Shown in pieces: positions 12,313-23,040 of a stretch of DNA of 64,000 bases. Within the stretch, counting starts at the first letter, position 1. Each line of letters starts with the position of its first letter. Made by a program: the position numbers and the translations under genes. Below the pieces are notes generated by a model, which did no database searches, had not been told where the DNA came from, and saw only the letters and a list, made by a program, of their open reading frames with translations. Origin of the DNA: Hippopus hippopus. Taxonomy: Eukaryota; Mollusca; Bivalvia; Cardiida; Cardiidae. The DNA lies in the NCBI GenBank assembly GCA_946811185.2, contig OX328112.1, positions 34,173,323-34,237,322 on the forward strand, given 5' to 3'.

Positions 12313-12740
12313 GAGTTACTACCTCCACACCATTAACTGTCTCATTTTGTGTACCGTTTTCGAATTAAATTTAAAAAATTGCAAAATTTTGGTGTTGAAA
12401 GGTGTAGGTACAGGTATATAATAAAAGGAATATTATGTCGTCGTATCTTTCCTGGCGCTTGTGTTTTTTCTCACTCCGTAATAAAATGTTGACAGATTTT
12501 CTCAAGCTGCTCAAATCGAAAACTAGCACCAGGAAAGTTATTACGTACGGAATATTATGTTGAATTAACTTTCCTGGTGCTTGTAACTGATTCGAGCAGC
12601 ATGGATAAATTTGATATTGCGCGAGACCGAAGGTCAAACAACATGTCAAAATTTTCTTGCACGGCGAGAAGCATATACTATCGACAGGAAAGTTAACTAC
12701 TTTAGTAATAATTATACTATAATATTCCTTTAATTATATA
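12313..12740. repeat. Duplicated block 1 continued, with family F palindrome
   Basis: CACACCATTAACTGTC…GCAAAATTTTGGTGTTGAAA matches 25930-26030. The F palindrome has arms with AACTTTCCTGGTGCTTG and a centre at GCGCGAGACCGAAGGTC. Other F copies are at 26025-26190 and 44805-44990. This copy has a partly duplicated left arm. Confidence 0.75.
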
Positions 12741-12904
12741 CTTACACTTTTCAACGACAACATATTTTAAATTATAGACACATTATTCAAATTATGGTAA
12801 ACAAAACAGATAATGATGTAGAAGCCTGTAACTTCTTTTTTATCAATGGCCGATGAATATTACAGCGTAAAATCTTGATCAATCAAATAATAAATGAATA
12901 CATA

Positions 12905-13241
12905 CCAGGGCTGTTCGAATAAATTGGTGGACTTTTGTTGTCAAAACCACGTTTCTTGATATTTTTAGCTCAAAATTTGACTATAAAAGCATGAACAAAT
13001 TATAAACTTAATACAGAAATTGTGCAAATTTAAAACATACATACTACCAATTGTGCACGTAGTCAAATAACATCATGACATTTCCGTAGAATAACATCAC
13101 TGTGGCACTTCAGGTTAATAACATACTTTTTGTCTCGTCAGTGCTAGGTAATTTTCGACGCAATGACGTCTTCATTGGACGCTGATTTATAAACATTAAT
13201 AAAGTTTTGTGTTAACTAAAGTATTTATCGAACAGCCCTCG
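12905..13241. mobile_element. Short inverted-repeat transposon, 337 bp (GGGCTGTTCGA ends)
   Basis: The left end CCAGGGCTGTTCGAATAAA and the reverse of the right end, CGAGGGCTGTTCGATAAAT, form an imperfect TIR. TACATA flanks it on both sides (12899-12904, 13242-13247). The related stretch 45140-45175 lacks the insertion. TIR style is hAT-like, but the visible target duplication is only 6 bp. Confidence 0.75.
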
Positions 13242-13379
13242 TACATATTCCACCCGTGAGTTACACCATCATAAAAAAAACCCCCATAATATTCCGTATA
13301 TGCTCGTTACAGCATTAACTCTTTATCAAGTCTTACGAACAATAAAATTCGCAACAAATGCATAGCTAAAGTACGAACA

Positions 13380-13490
13380 GCACCTGGCAGGATTTGAACC
13401 AGTGCGGACGAGATCCTCTTTTATTGAGGTTCAAAAGACCAACACCTTAACCACTGAGCTAAAGAATCCCGCCAGGTGCTGTTTGTTCTT
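13380..13490 (-). repeat. tRNA-like sequence between short inverted repeats
   Basis: On the minus strand TTTAGCTCAGTGGTTAAGG is an A-box-like D arm and GGTTCAAATCC a B-box-like T arm. Both ends are AGCACCTGGC and its complement. The T stem does not pair properly and the spacing is too long, so this is a tRNA-derived repeat rather than a working tRNA. Confidence 0.5.
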
Positions 13491-13745
13491 GAGCTATGCA
13501 TTTGTTGCGAACTTTTATGTTCGTAAGACAGGCGACAAAACGATTAACCTGTGCATAAACAAGGCATTTGGACAAGACAAATCGCGTGAGTCTAATAGGA
13601 AGTGCTTGTCTTTGAACTAATAGAAAACATAGTGGTTCTCGGCATTTTCTTCATTTCTTACTATGTTTTTTCAAAAGCCTTTACTCTCAGGGTCGTTAAA
13701 ACACGAGATTGTTTACCAGCGCACTATGTTTTATCCTACCAACGA

Positions 13746-14700
13746 TCAGTTTAATTGGTTAATGATGACCAAAATAATAGAGGTTATAAATGCTAAAATA
13801 TCCCTGGAACGTTTTATACAGCAATCATTAGATTCTCTCCGAGCCAATGGTGTATCATAGAGGCAGACTCTGGCTGTACGGTGTCCATTCCCATTCTCCA
13901 TCAGAACAAATTCCCTATTGTACAAGTACCGATTGGTCAAATTGTTCTTGATGATAAAATGGTCAACAATGGACTCAAATTCGTTTTCTTGAAGGTTGAC
14001 TTGTTCACAAAGGAACATGTTATCGAGAAGACCTGTATTACAAAAAATATTTGAACTATCACTGTAAATGTATTTCCAGTTCGCTGAGGCCATATCCGTG
14101 ATATTTATTTGCACTTGGTTTTCTGCGGCAAACTGTGCCCAAGCTTGTGAAGACAACGTTCCTGTAGAAAACTTTGCGAAGTCATACTCGAGTAATGATT
14201 GCTCAAAATAGACAGAGGTACTGCTGATTTCGAGAATCCAGAGTTTTAGCAAAGATTGTTTCATTGTGTTTTACTAGATTCTCGGCCATATAGCTATTTT
14301 CAGAGGAGAAAGTTTAATTGTAAACATACTATCTTCGTTTTTGAGAATGCTATGTAGCAACCAGTTTTGCAATAAAAACGAGAATTGCAATAAACTATTG
14401 CAAAACTCGTTGCGATGACAGAAAATTTTAAAAACTGGTTGCTACAATGCTATCTTGAAGTTTTAGATATAAACCAGAAAGTTTCCAATGGGATGGCCAA
14501 GGGCTTTTAAGCATAAGTCTGTACACAAACACTTACGGGTCGTCCAAGAGGTCAGTAAAGTTTTCAGTTGTTGTAGGCTTTAACTTAACATTTACGCGGA
14601 ATACTTCTGTGATCCACGTGTCACTGACATACACGCAGTCGCCTTCTCTGCCTGGAATCATACCACTTGGGCACAGTATCTTTCGACAGCTGTTTTCTTG
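13746..14700 (-). pseudogene. Decayed duplicate of ectodomain exon 3
   Basis: It aligns along its length with 28246-27392, including the splice acceptor TTTTCAG and the terminal INQLN plus stop. Lesions: GAA of the intact copy is TAA at about 14537, a 92-bp MITE with 8-bp target duplication sits at 14354-14445, and one extra base near 14268 shifts the frame. No partner exons 1-2 are present nearby. This is an unprocessed, dead copy made by duplication of a local block. Confidence 0.88.
14354..14445. mobile_element. 92-bp hAT-like MITE inside the pseudo-exon
   Basis: Ends GTAGCAACCAGTTTT and AAAACTGGTTGCTAC are perfect inverted repeats. The target duplication AATGCTAT is at 14346-14353 and 14446-14453. 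The intact paralogue has the single site AACGCTAT near 27993-28000, proving insertion after duplication. Confidence 0.92.
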
Positions 14701-14806
14701 CTGAAAATAAAAAAGCATACCCTTTAGGTAATATTTCACAGGACCGGAAAACGCTTTCACACTTGTAAAGCGAATTTTGAGCTTTGTTCGGGCTAGTAAA
14801 TTGTTG

Positions 14807-14837
<31 letters not shown>

Positions 14838-15023
14838 CGTGCATAGTTTTTTATGGTTGAACACTGTTTTTCATGTTGCAAAACAACGAAATTGTTTTGA
14901 ACAAAGTCTAGCTGTTGTACCAACGTTTTCAAATGCTGACTGACCTTAGGTTGTTGATCGATCCTTGCTACCCTGGAAAGGCAAGTAAATGTGGAGGGGG
15001 TTTACGTGATTGGTGGCAGTTCT

Positions 15024-15300
15024 TGATTGATTGTTTGATGTTTAAGGCCGTTTTCAACATTATTTCAGTTATATCGTGGCGGCCAGTGCACCTATCCATG
15101 CTTTCCTGGAGTTTTTTTTTACCAGTACTCCGCACATTTTTCTTTCCAAGCCACTGCCTGCTTTCCCACATAATCATCGTCGAAAAAATGGTTAGCAGTA
15201 AGAGAAGAATGAATCCTGTCGCAATGACTATCATCAATCCCCGGAAAGAAATTGGCCAAACCGGGGATAGAACCAGCGACCCCCCGTTTTGTGGCACCCA
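15024..15300 (-). mobile_element. tRNA-derived SINE S1, degenerate head
   Basis: Matches the better copy at 54525-54838 (GTGCACCTATCCATGCTTTCC; GTCGCAATGACTATCATCA). It ends in a GATTGATTG-type tail at the low-coordinate side. The tRNA head is partly lost at GGGATAGAACCAGCGACC. Confidence 0.82.
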
Positions 15301-15304
15301 TCTT

Positions 15305-15720
15305 CAATAACATGTAATGAGCATATTTTACGGGATCGTTGTTCTATTGATAGACCGTCATGTCTACTTCTTTCTATTTACTAAAACATGTACAAAAAAA
15401 TGAAAAGTTTACTTCTGTTGCATCATGCAAATAATGAGGAAAAAGGGGGGATTGCTTGTTGGGTTATCTTTTAATATCTTTCCATCTTGAACCAATATAG
15501 GAATCAACATTCATATTCCATTACCATTTAACGCCACCTACCTTTTCTTTCTTCGGCATAGCTGAATACGCTGGCTTTTGACATACTTCTTTGTGATATA
15601 CCCGAATGAATAGATAGTTATTTGTGATTGGTCAAAAGTGTAGACGTGTTTATTCTGCGGGTCCCTGCCGGCCTATTTGCTGGTAAAATTTATCACACTA
15701 AAATGCAAGTGATCTGACCT
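15305..15720. other. No feature recognised
   Basis: AT-rich sequence between two SINEs with no open frame of note, palindrome or tandem repeat. Confidence 0.5.
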
Positions 15721-15721
15721 T

Positions 15722-15985
15722 AGCTGTTTAAATGGCATTAAACTCCCATACAAACAAGGTTCAGTGGTAAAGTGTAAGACTCGTAGCCTTGAAGCCCTAA
15801 GCTTGAGCCCTACTGTAAGCATTGGGGTTTTGGTGGGTGTGTCCTTGGGCAAAACACTTCGTAGCCCTAGCCTTGTACTAATGAAATCAAGGGCAAACAT
15901 GAATATGTGAGATGTCGCCGTAATATGACTAAAATTACATCGAAAGCGGCGTAAAACACAATTCAAACAACCAACACAAGTTAAT
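15722..15985 (+). mobile_element. tRNA-derived SINE S2
   Basis: An A-box-like GGTTCAGTGGTAAAG and a B-box-like GCTTGAGCCCTAC form the head. The core has TCCTTGGGCAAAACACTTC and the end is GCGGCGTAAAACACAATTC. These parts are characteristic of mollusc SINEs. An inverted relative is at 50186-50418. Confidence 0.82.
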
Positions 15986-16044
15986 CCTTTAAAACTTTAT
16001 ACTCGTCGACATTGGAAGCATTTACAGTGGACAAATTAGATGTT

Positions 16045-16520
16045 GCTCAGTCAACAGGGCTCGTGTAAAAATCGTGGTGGGAAAAATCGGAGAAAGCTGG
16101 TTACCAGCATTTTTGCCGTTATACATAGTGTTTTAAATACCTGTCTTCCTCTGGGGAAATGGGCTGGGTCGTAAAACCACGTGATTGTTTGCCGCCTGAA
16201 AATTCTTGCCATGGACGAATTTTGAAACTAAATAGACTTATCCTTGTGAAAAAAAGAATAATCAACATTGCCAGCCCTTTATTGAACAGTACCGTGTTTT
16301 AACGACCCTGGGGAGGGGGGGGGGGCTGTTGAAAGCATTGTGGGAAAAAAAAGTAGAAAATGCAGGTAAACCAGGATTTTCTCCATTTCCCCACGATGCT
16401 TTCTACCCATTAAAAGATAAATCCCATTATTTAAGCCATTGCAAATCTGCAAATTTGAGCTGTTGTTTGCAAATCTGCAAATGCTTTCAATTTGGCCAAA
16501 CCTTAATAATTCAATATTAG
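16045..16520. repeat. Two degenerate family A MITEs
   Basis: Hairpin remnants occur at 16077-16112 and 16337-16402, with GTTTTAACGACCCTGGGG (16296-16313) and TTTGCAAATCTGCAAATGC (16467-16485) as family A parts. The termini are not clear. A G tract is at 16312-16325. Confidence 0.6.
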
Positions 16521-16804
16521 TTTTTTTTTTTCATGAGCATTGGCGAGTTCTGATTGGCTGAAAATTTTTTTTCATGGCTCCATGAAAAAAAAAAAAAAAA
16601 ATTAAGCAGTGCTGGAACTACTTTTGCAGTCAAACTAATGTAAACAAACATGTATACGAGATACCATAATGTTTTCTGTCTGATTTTATATCCAGTCCGA
16701 ATTTCAAATTGCTAGCTAAATTTATTTTCTCCGGACACTGAAAAAAATATCCAACAGTAAATTCAAAGAGAGAGCTTAAACTCATTGTCACTTTGCTGGG
16801 TCCT

Positions 16805-17060
16805 AACAAACTTATTTTCAACTTATTTCTAGCGTATTGAACTTCTAATAATAAATCTACTAAATCTGCCAATGTTCAATACTATAATGACGTCATGAAT
16901 TACGTCATTATTAGGTCATGAACTAACAGATTTACCGCGCTATGAATTATCAATGAAATGGACATTAAATAAATACGCAATGTTGGATTTACAAAAAAAA
17001 AGCAGTTAGAGTAAATTTAAGTGCATATTTGTTGTCTGTGATATTGAATTATAAGGAATG
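16805..17060 (+). repeat. Dispersed repeat R1, copy 2
   Basis: Aligns with 1-310. It contains TGACGTCATGAATTACGTCA, two CRE-like sites in tandem, and leads directly into the hairpin at 17051. Confidence 0.75.
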
Positions 17061-17206
17061 AAGAGAATTTTTTTTGTTTTCATGGAGGTATGAAAAGAAA
17101 AAAACCTAATCACACTGTATGAAACCGAAGCGGTTTCATACAGTGTGATTAGGTTTTTTTTCCATACCTCCATAAAAAAAAAAAAAAAAATTCTCTTCAT
17201 TCCTTA
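17051..17206. repeat. Near-perfect 155-bp hairpin
   Basis: Left arm AAGGAATGAAGAGAATTTTT … CATGGAGGTATG … CCTAATCACACTGTATGAAA is repeated in reverse to 17206, with only GAAGC at the centre. The AT tracts differ slightly in length. A half copy is at 2486-2570. Confidence 0.85.
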
Positions 17207-17209
17207 AAT

Positions 17210-17667
17210 AGATCTATTTTGTCGTTTGGTGAAGAGTGAAAATTTGATAACTGTTTGCACGCGAAAACATGTTGAAAATTGAGGAAACACGCCACAAATG
17301 GGTCTATTCAATAAGCAAATTTGGTTAGATAAATAATTCAGTGTATTTGATTGAATTTCATTCGCTGTATAATGTTCTATTATGTTTACCATTGTACCCT
17401 AAAGTACATTAACTCAAATTCAGGTGAATTAGCGAATAGTGTTCAGTACAGATCCAGTTGCATTCAAAAGTAAACAATTGAACTTTCTGCCGATTTTGAT
17501 TGACAGGTTTTCGCAGGTCTTATCGGCCAATCAAAACGCAGCATTGGGCATCATTTAAAAAAAAAAAGGTTAGACACAATTTGTTATGAACATGAGATAA
17601 TTTGATCGTAGTATCTATTTCATTATCAAAACAGCTATTGTTTTATCGGTCAATAAAAATTTGTAAA
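17210..17667. other. Region upstream of the THAP exon, nothing recognised
   Basis: AT-rich with a poly-A tract at 17558-17567. No clear TATA box or initiator could be assigned to the THAP exon. Confidence 0.4.
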
Positions 17668-17868
17668 ATGGTGAAAAGGTGTAGTTACGGATTGTGTGAC
17701 ACTGATAATCGTTATCCAGATAGACTGCAGGGGGGGATCAAATTCGTCCCTTTTCCAAAGCCGAAAATACATCTCGAAAAATGTCTTCGGTGGATAAAAC
17801 TATGTGGAAGACCTCGTGAACAGCTTAATTGGTCACGGATCAATAAGAATCATAATGTATGCACAAAG
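17668..17868 (+). CDS. THAP-type zinc-finger exon (partial gene or fragment)
   Basis: THAP fingers are sequence-specific C2CH DNA-binding domains. The 67 residues start MVKRCSYGLC and contain C5, C10, the FVPFP turn, W42 and C65, matching THAP spacing up to the third zinc ligand. The exon stops at CTK|GTATGT, exactly where the fourth ligand (HF) should open the next exon. No such exon (AG followed by a His-Phe codon pair) was found downstream before 21 kb. The only CATTTT nearby, 14 nt into the presumed intron, is not preceded by AG. So it is either the 5' exon of a long-intron gene or a dead fragment. Similar THAP proteins are abundant in bivalve genomes, many of them transposon-derived. Confidence 0.7.
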
Positions 17869-17999
17869 GTATGTATAAATGTCATTTTAGGAAGTATTTG
17901 CGAAAAAAAAGGGGCATAGAAAAACCCCAGGAAAGAGAAGAAAACTGCTGTTTCGATCACAAACAAGGTCTGTTGGATAACTACCTTCCAATTATATTT

Positions 18000-19000
18000 T
18001 GCTTAACTCTGTAATACAGACCCTCAGGAGATAAGATTTTAAAAAATTTATGGGAAAAGGAGAAATACTGGCAACCAGAATACCTGGATCCATGGTGGTA
18101 AGATCAACCTACTTACTCGTTAACTTTAGAGATGCTTTCACTAATTTGCACAAGGATAAGGATAAGTACAAAAAGTCCGAATTTCGGGGCTAAGGACAGT
18201 GCAATAGATTTACATGTTTCAGCAAAGTTTATAACTTCAACGAGAAAGAATGAAACGCCTAAACAAACCTCAGTTTTGTCAAAGAATAATGGAATGAAAG
18301 ATGTTTATTGTTTTTGTGAGGCTAGTAAAGCTGTCTCAACATTGCATTCGATAATAAATTACACCGAATTACATGCATTTCGATTATTCATAGATTGTCT
18401 GATTCAACAGAAAAGTTTCAATATCGGGTTAAGGGAAACTGGTTGTTTGATGATTTAAAAATGTGTTATGTGTGCCGTCAATTAACAAACTTGATAATAT
18501 CATTGACGGCAGTTTGTTTTATCTTATGATAAACTGAGACAACGGTTGGTCAAGTGGATTAGAGCGGCAATTTTGGTTTCCAATCAAACACACATCCTAT
18601 CAAATTAACAGTTTACCGACAAACTCTTTGAAATGGCAGATGTGCTAATCCACTTAAATATGGCTAAATCAAAAGTCGATTTAATTAAGATAAGTTGCCT
18701 TTGAAGCTGAACCTCTGAAACAGAACAGAATAGAAGTAAGATTTTTAAATCAACTGTACGTATGCTTAATACGTGTAATGTATGTAGCAGATCGTTTTAA
18801 TCCAAGACTAGGCTGCATACTATTTGCAATCTGATCTATATCTACATACTCAGCATATTCTTCACGCACCAAGGGTTAAAATTAATGCCAAACTGGAACC
18901 TTCATGACATGTGCCACTTTTCGGATGTGCAAAGGTTATTAAATGCAAGCATTTTAAACACAATAATTAAATACTATTTCACCTCTCAGACTCAACAGGT
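18000..19000. other. No gene recognised downstream of the THAP exon
   Basis: An open frame at 18132-18458 (108 codons) has no recognisable domain and no in-phase acceptor linking it to the THAP exon. A small inverted repeat GCCGTCAATT … ATTGACGGC is at 18475-18511. A tRNA-like GGTCAAGTGGATTAGAGC is at 18547-18564. Confidence 0.45.
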
Positions 19001-19019
19001 ACATATATTAAAGGTGTTA

Positions 19020-19210
19020 ATTTACTCTTAACCAGACAACAAAACATTGGATTCGCGTGTTTTAAAAAAGTTGCTGTCGACAAATTCAATGTTGCTCCAA
19101 TGATGAGATTTGCTTTTGAAAGGGTAGAATACGACCAAGAAAAGAGAGAAATGTTTTCAAAAGTCTTCAAGGTCGATAAAGGACGGGACTGAGTGGTAAA
19201 GGGTTAAATT
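19020..19210. repeat. Degenerate family A MITE
   Basis: CTTAACCAGACAACAAAAC, GAAAGGGTAGAA and GTGGTAAAGGGTTAA (19193-19207) are family A parts. The central hairpin is lost. Confidence 0.55.
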
Positions 19211-19214
19211 GTAA

Positions 19215-19900
19215 ATTCTTTTCCTATATTGTTTATAGTCAAATTATGTTATATACTGACGAAATGTCTTAAAAACTTATGCCCCTTTTAGTAATTATAC
19301 ATATTGCCGACAGTAAGTTACTCACAATGTACTTTTATTTGAAATGTTGTGACCGAACATGGAATTACAAACATATTTCCATAATTTTTCTTCTCGATTT
19401 CTCATAAATATGACTTTATTTTAAGTATTTTTTCTGGTTACGTTGTCGATATAATTCGAATTGATAAGAAAGTTGGGAAAAAAAGTTGGGGTCATTAACC
19501 TACAGCGAAATATCAGCTAGAATAAAACTGAAATAAACGCTCTTTCTCTTTGTATTCGACGCCATTTTCTGGTTTGTCAGGCTTAACAACCGAAATATCG
19601 CGTTACTAAGGGGGCTTGCCAAACTCGCGTTTACAGAAAGGTCAATGCTGGAGCCAAATTGCATAAATATTTAATTCATGCCATTTAAAAGCATGGATTT
19701 TTTTTTGTGCTTTACAATGCGTTGCATTACAGATCTGTTAAAGTAGTAGTCAGTGACAGATACAAAAAAAAAAAAAGATATTGTAGACCTAAAACAAAAG
19801 GTGCCAATTTTTGTTCCAGTTTTAACATTAATTTTTCTGCCAGCGACTGCAACTTTGATAGACTTCACTGTAACATGTTGTCAGCGCATGTTATATTCTT
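19215..19900. other. No feature recognised
   Basis: AT-rich. Short open frames around 19671-19925 have no domain similarity that I can see. Poly-T and poly-A runs are at 19699 and 19763. Confidence 0.45.
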
Positions 19901-19914
19901 CGAAGATTCGACGT

Positions 19915-20095
19915 GTCTGCTATGATGTATCACCCATCCCATATACATGGGAAAAGTGGGGCTTATATCGAAGCTATTACCCAAGCCTGTAGGGGGCTGT
20001 TTTAACAAATGGCCGGTTACATGCTAGCTGATCATAGCTGAATGAATCGCACCAGGTAGCGTTTTATTGAGTAAACGTTTATTGGAAGCCGCTGC
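19915..20095 (-). repeat. Dispersed repeat R2, reverse copy
   Basis: AAGCTATTACCCAAGCCTG, CATGCTAGCTGATCATAGC and TAGCGTTTTATTGAGTAAAC are the reverse of sequence at 24660-24800. Confidence 0.72.
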
Positions 20096-20099
20096 GGCT

Positions 20100-21185
20100 T
20101 CCAGTAGGAATGTACCTAAACTATTTACCATGTAGATGATTAGTAATTATCCGATTTGTTATTATTTTTGTAAATTTTCTAATTATGTCTTCCTAGTGTT
20201 GCAAAATTACTCCACATAACTCTTTCTTAAATATTCGATCAGACCTACATGAAAATCAAGCCTGCTTTTCTTGCAATATAAGTTCATTCCCAAATAACGA
20301 TAAATACACAGAGAAATCAACTTCCGTTTATTGGCTAGTCCCCTGAATTTTCCAGCTTATAGGATACCTCCTGTGTTCCCAAATTATGTTGTTATGCCTT
20401 CCGTTTATCACAGGCTTTCCCACGTCTCAACGGTTTTCGCATTTGTCTACTCTCTTACGAAACAAAATAATGATAATTATGAGGTGAAGAGTATCTTAGA
20501 ATATGATAATCAGAAGCAGTTTTTATTTACAAGTTTTTCGCCCAATTTTAATCCGTAAAGATAATAGGGCGGTTAACCTATGTTCAAGGTATAGATTGGT
20601 TACCTCTCTACACAGTTAATCGTACAACAAAGAATACTTGTGAAAAGATAACCACCTTTCTTCCCTTCGTCGACACTCTAGTCGAGTGGATTTTTTGTTA
20701 TATGGACGAACCTTGTGAGCCTTGTAAAATTTAACTTTTACCATTATTGACTGAAATAATAGAAAATACAACGGCGTTGCGCCCATAGTGCACATAACGC
20801 AAATGCGTAAAAACAACTTTGACATTACAATATTTGTGCTTGTACTTTTACTTTCTTTCCTGTGGTTGATTGAATATAAATTTTGTAATTTTTTATGTGA
20901 AAATTTTACAGGGTTACCTCCCTTGCCAACAGTTGAAAACATTGTGGCAGTAGTAACTTCATGTTTTGCTCTTTCCATTGCCTCAGTTCAACATTTGGAA
21001 TTTCAATTTTTTGCCCAAACTGTTGTAGGGTCAATTGACTGTTGCTGGTTGAGGGTGTTTATTATTTTCGACTAACTGAAAGTGAAAATAATAACCTATT
21101 TGTTTCATTTTATTTTCGACTAATAAAAAGTGAAAATAACTAGTTTCCTGCTTTTGATGGAAACATTATGTGAAACTTTTTTTTT
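20100..21185. other. No gene recognised
   Basis: Several open frames up to 120 codons (20616-20978 minus, 20788-21075 plus) overlap one another and lack domain features. GTTACCTCCCTTGCC at 20912 resembles sequence common in dispersed mollusc repeats. Short repeated GTGAAAATAAT motifs occur at 21080-21140. Confidence 0.45.
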
Positions 21186-21239
21186 TTTACAGCTTTCCAC
21201 TTCTAAAAGGAAAGTGCTTATCTTCCAATCTCAAATAGA

Positions 21240-21425
21240 GGAAGTGTTAAAGGGGAACTGCTACTATCTTCCGTCTGTTAAAGGGGAAGTGATTAATTTT
21301 CTGACTTGATACAAAAACAGATAATTGAAAATTGTTAAAGGGGAACTGGTACACTTTTCCGTCTGTTAAAGGGGAAGAGAAACATTTTCTGACTTGGTAC
21401 TAAAAGCAGATAATTGAACTATAGA
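21240..21425. repeat. Two-copy 88-bp tandem repeat upstream of the gag relic
   Basis: GTTAAAGGGGAACTG…TTCCGTCTGTTAAAGGGGAA…CAGATAATTGAA occurs twice (starts 21247 and 21335). Each unit has two GTTAAAGGGGAA boxes. It may be untranslated leader or terminal-repeat sequence of the retroelement, which I infer only from position. Confidence 0.7.
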
Positions 21426-21532
21426 TACATCTAGCTGTTAATTATCCATGTCGACAATTATTAATAAATGGTGATTTTATCACGCATAGTTTTTGGTATA
21501 CATTTGTATTCATAAGCTAGATCTATCATACA

Positions 21533-22860
21533 ATGGGCAAAGTACTAATAAATTACTGTTTTGGGCGTGAATTATTAGCTCTGCCAGGAATTAGAGAGCA
21601 TCTAGCGGCTGAAATTTTGAAAATTAGAGAGGAGAAAGGAAATATAGATTTAGAAGAGCTTCAATCTGTTCAAAGACTCAGAATCAAAGATGAATTGATA
21701 GACAGGATAGACTTTAGACCTTACAAGCCGTCCTATAAAGAGGTTAAAAAAGATACAAGAAAACACATAAATCGGTCTATATATTTCAATGAAAATGACA
21801 GAGCCCCATATCATTTTGATCCAAGTGTTCCCTCGCCGGTGGCTCACTACCCTCTACAAAGAATTGGTGCCTATGGCAGTCCATATTATTGAGATCATGA
21901 ACAGAGATCAAATAACTCGTTCTATTCCCAGTATACTGCCAAAGAAGCTTATGGTGTCAGCCGCAAAACAAGTTGGGTTGACGACTGCTATGCACAAAGA
22001 CATGATCCGTCCTACGAGTCAGTAACGGTTCCGAGGCATATCAGCTACGATGGCACAGGTTCATAGCCATCATTTTTTGTAAAATTTTCGACCTTCGCTG
22101 AAGAACAACCGTGGACAGGAAGGGAAAGAAAGAATAATTTGTGCTGGTGTCTGCAAGGTAGAGCAAGTGACTACTTTTCTATGATCGTGGACAGAGAACC
22201 AAATTTGGAATATTTTGATTTGGTTCAAAGACTAGAAAGAAGATTTAGCTTTTCTGATCTTCCCAGTGTGCTGAGGATACAATTTGTAAGTCTGCGCCAA
22301 AAAAGTGATGAAAGCATTTACGAATGGGCAGATAGAGTGGCATACCTGGGCACAAAGGCCTATATAGACATGCCGGAAAATCTCATGCAATATGAGCTTG
22401 TTCTGAAATTTTGCCAAGGTTGCATAGATAATGATTCCGGTCACTATGCAATAAATGTGAAACCACAAACCTTGGAGCAAGCAATAGGCCATGTAGTGTG
22501 GAATCAAAACACTATTAAAATGATGAATGCGGGAAGGGTTAGACATCCCACCCGGTAAGTGTATGCAGATACAGAGGCAAGCGTTGATGCTTCAGGTAGA
22601 CCAGAGTTAGAGAAAAGAATAAATTCTATGATGAGTCATGTTGTGAAAGTATTAGAAGAATTAAAGACTGTCATTTTATCAGAAGGTGAGCAAGGGGATA
22701 GATCAGGGTCGCCAGAAAGGGACCCAGATAGATCTAGGTCGCCAGAGAGGGACCCAGATAGCCCTGCATGTTACACACTTGTAATGAAGTGGGCCACTTA
22801 AAGAAAGACTGTCCTAAGCAGAACAAATCGGTTAGGTTTCGTGAGACAGTCGAATGACCA
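21533..22860 (+). pseudogene. Retrotransposon gag relic with helix-hairpin-helix N-terminus, broken by frameshifts
   Basis: The first frame (21533-21892) opens with a helix-hairpin-helix segment (ELLALPGIREHLAAEIL) and ends in a TGA. After a damaged stretch to about 22138, a capsid-like segment (22139-22558) shows the gag pattern LQGRASDYF, LVQRLERRF and the Gln-rich helix. The frame breaks again at 22558. A charged stretch with two SPERDPD repeats follows. The CCHC zinc knuckle near 22767-22815 is itself split by a one-base shift. No protease, reverse transcriptase or integrase follows. Flanking long terminal repeats were not recognised. It is a dead copy of an LTR-type element in the host genome. 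Confidence 0.8.
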
Positions 22861-23040
22861 AGGGTTGAGGGAGAAGGCCAGCCGTCAACCCAAGCAGAAT
22901 TAAACGGCCTGAAAACTGAGAACAGAGTAGCTCGACTGAAAGAAGAGCCGGCATGTACTGCTGAATAACTATATAGGGTATACAAGTCAGCTCTTTATAC
23001 CGTAAGGGTGCCTACTTAAACGACTAATTTTTAAAGCTAT

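Larger units (their letters stand above)
13527..14985. repeat. Segmental duplicate of 27172-28490
   Basis: Direct-orientation copy covering the decayed exon plus both intronic flanks: GTGAGTCTAATAGGAA on the left and CTGACCTTAGGTTGTTGATC on the right match 27232 and 28445. It extends beyond the exon, so the copy arose by DNA duplication and not through RNA. Confidence 0.88.

Noticed and set aside
14533..14932. Two minus-strand frames with poly-Phe
   Set aside because: The Phe run translates a poly-A tract; the rest is intron plus part of the decayed exon.
18132..18458. 108-codon frame after the THAP exon as the rest of the THAP gene
   Set aside because: No HF start, no in-phase acceptor and no recognisable domain; kept only as a note.
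18528..18660. tRNA-like GGTCAAGTGGATTAGAGC
   Set aside because: No matching T arm and no acceptor stem pairing could be found.
20616..20978. 120-codon minus-strand frame
   Set aside because: No domain, no splice context, and a plus-strand frame overlaps it; consistent with chance in AT-rich DNA.
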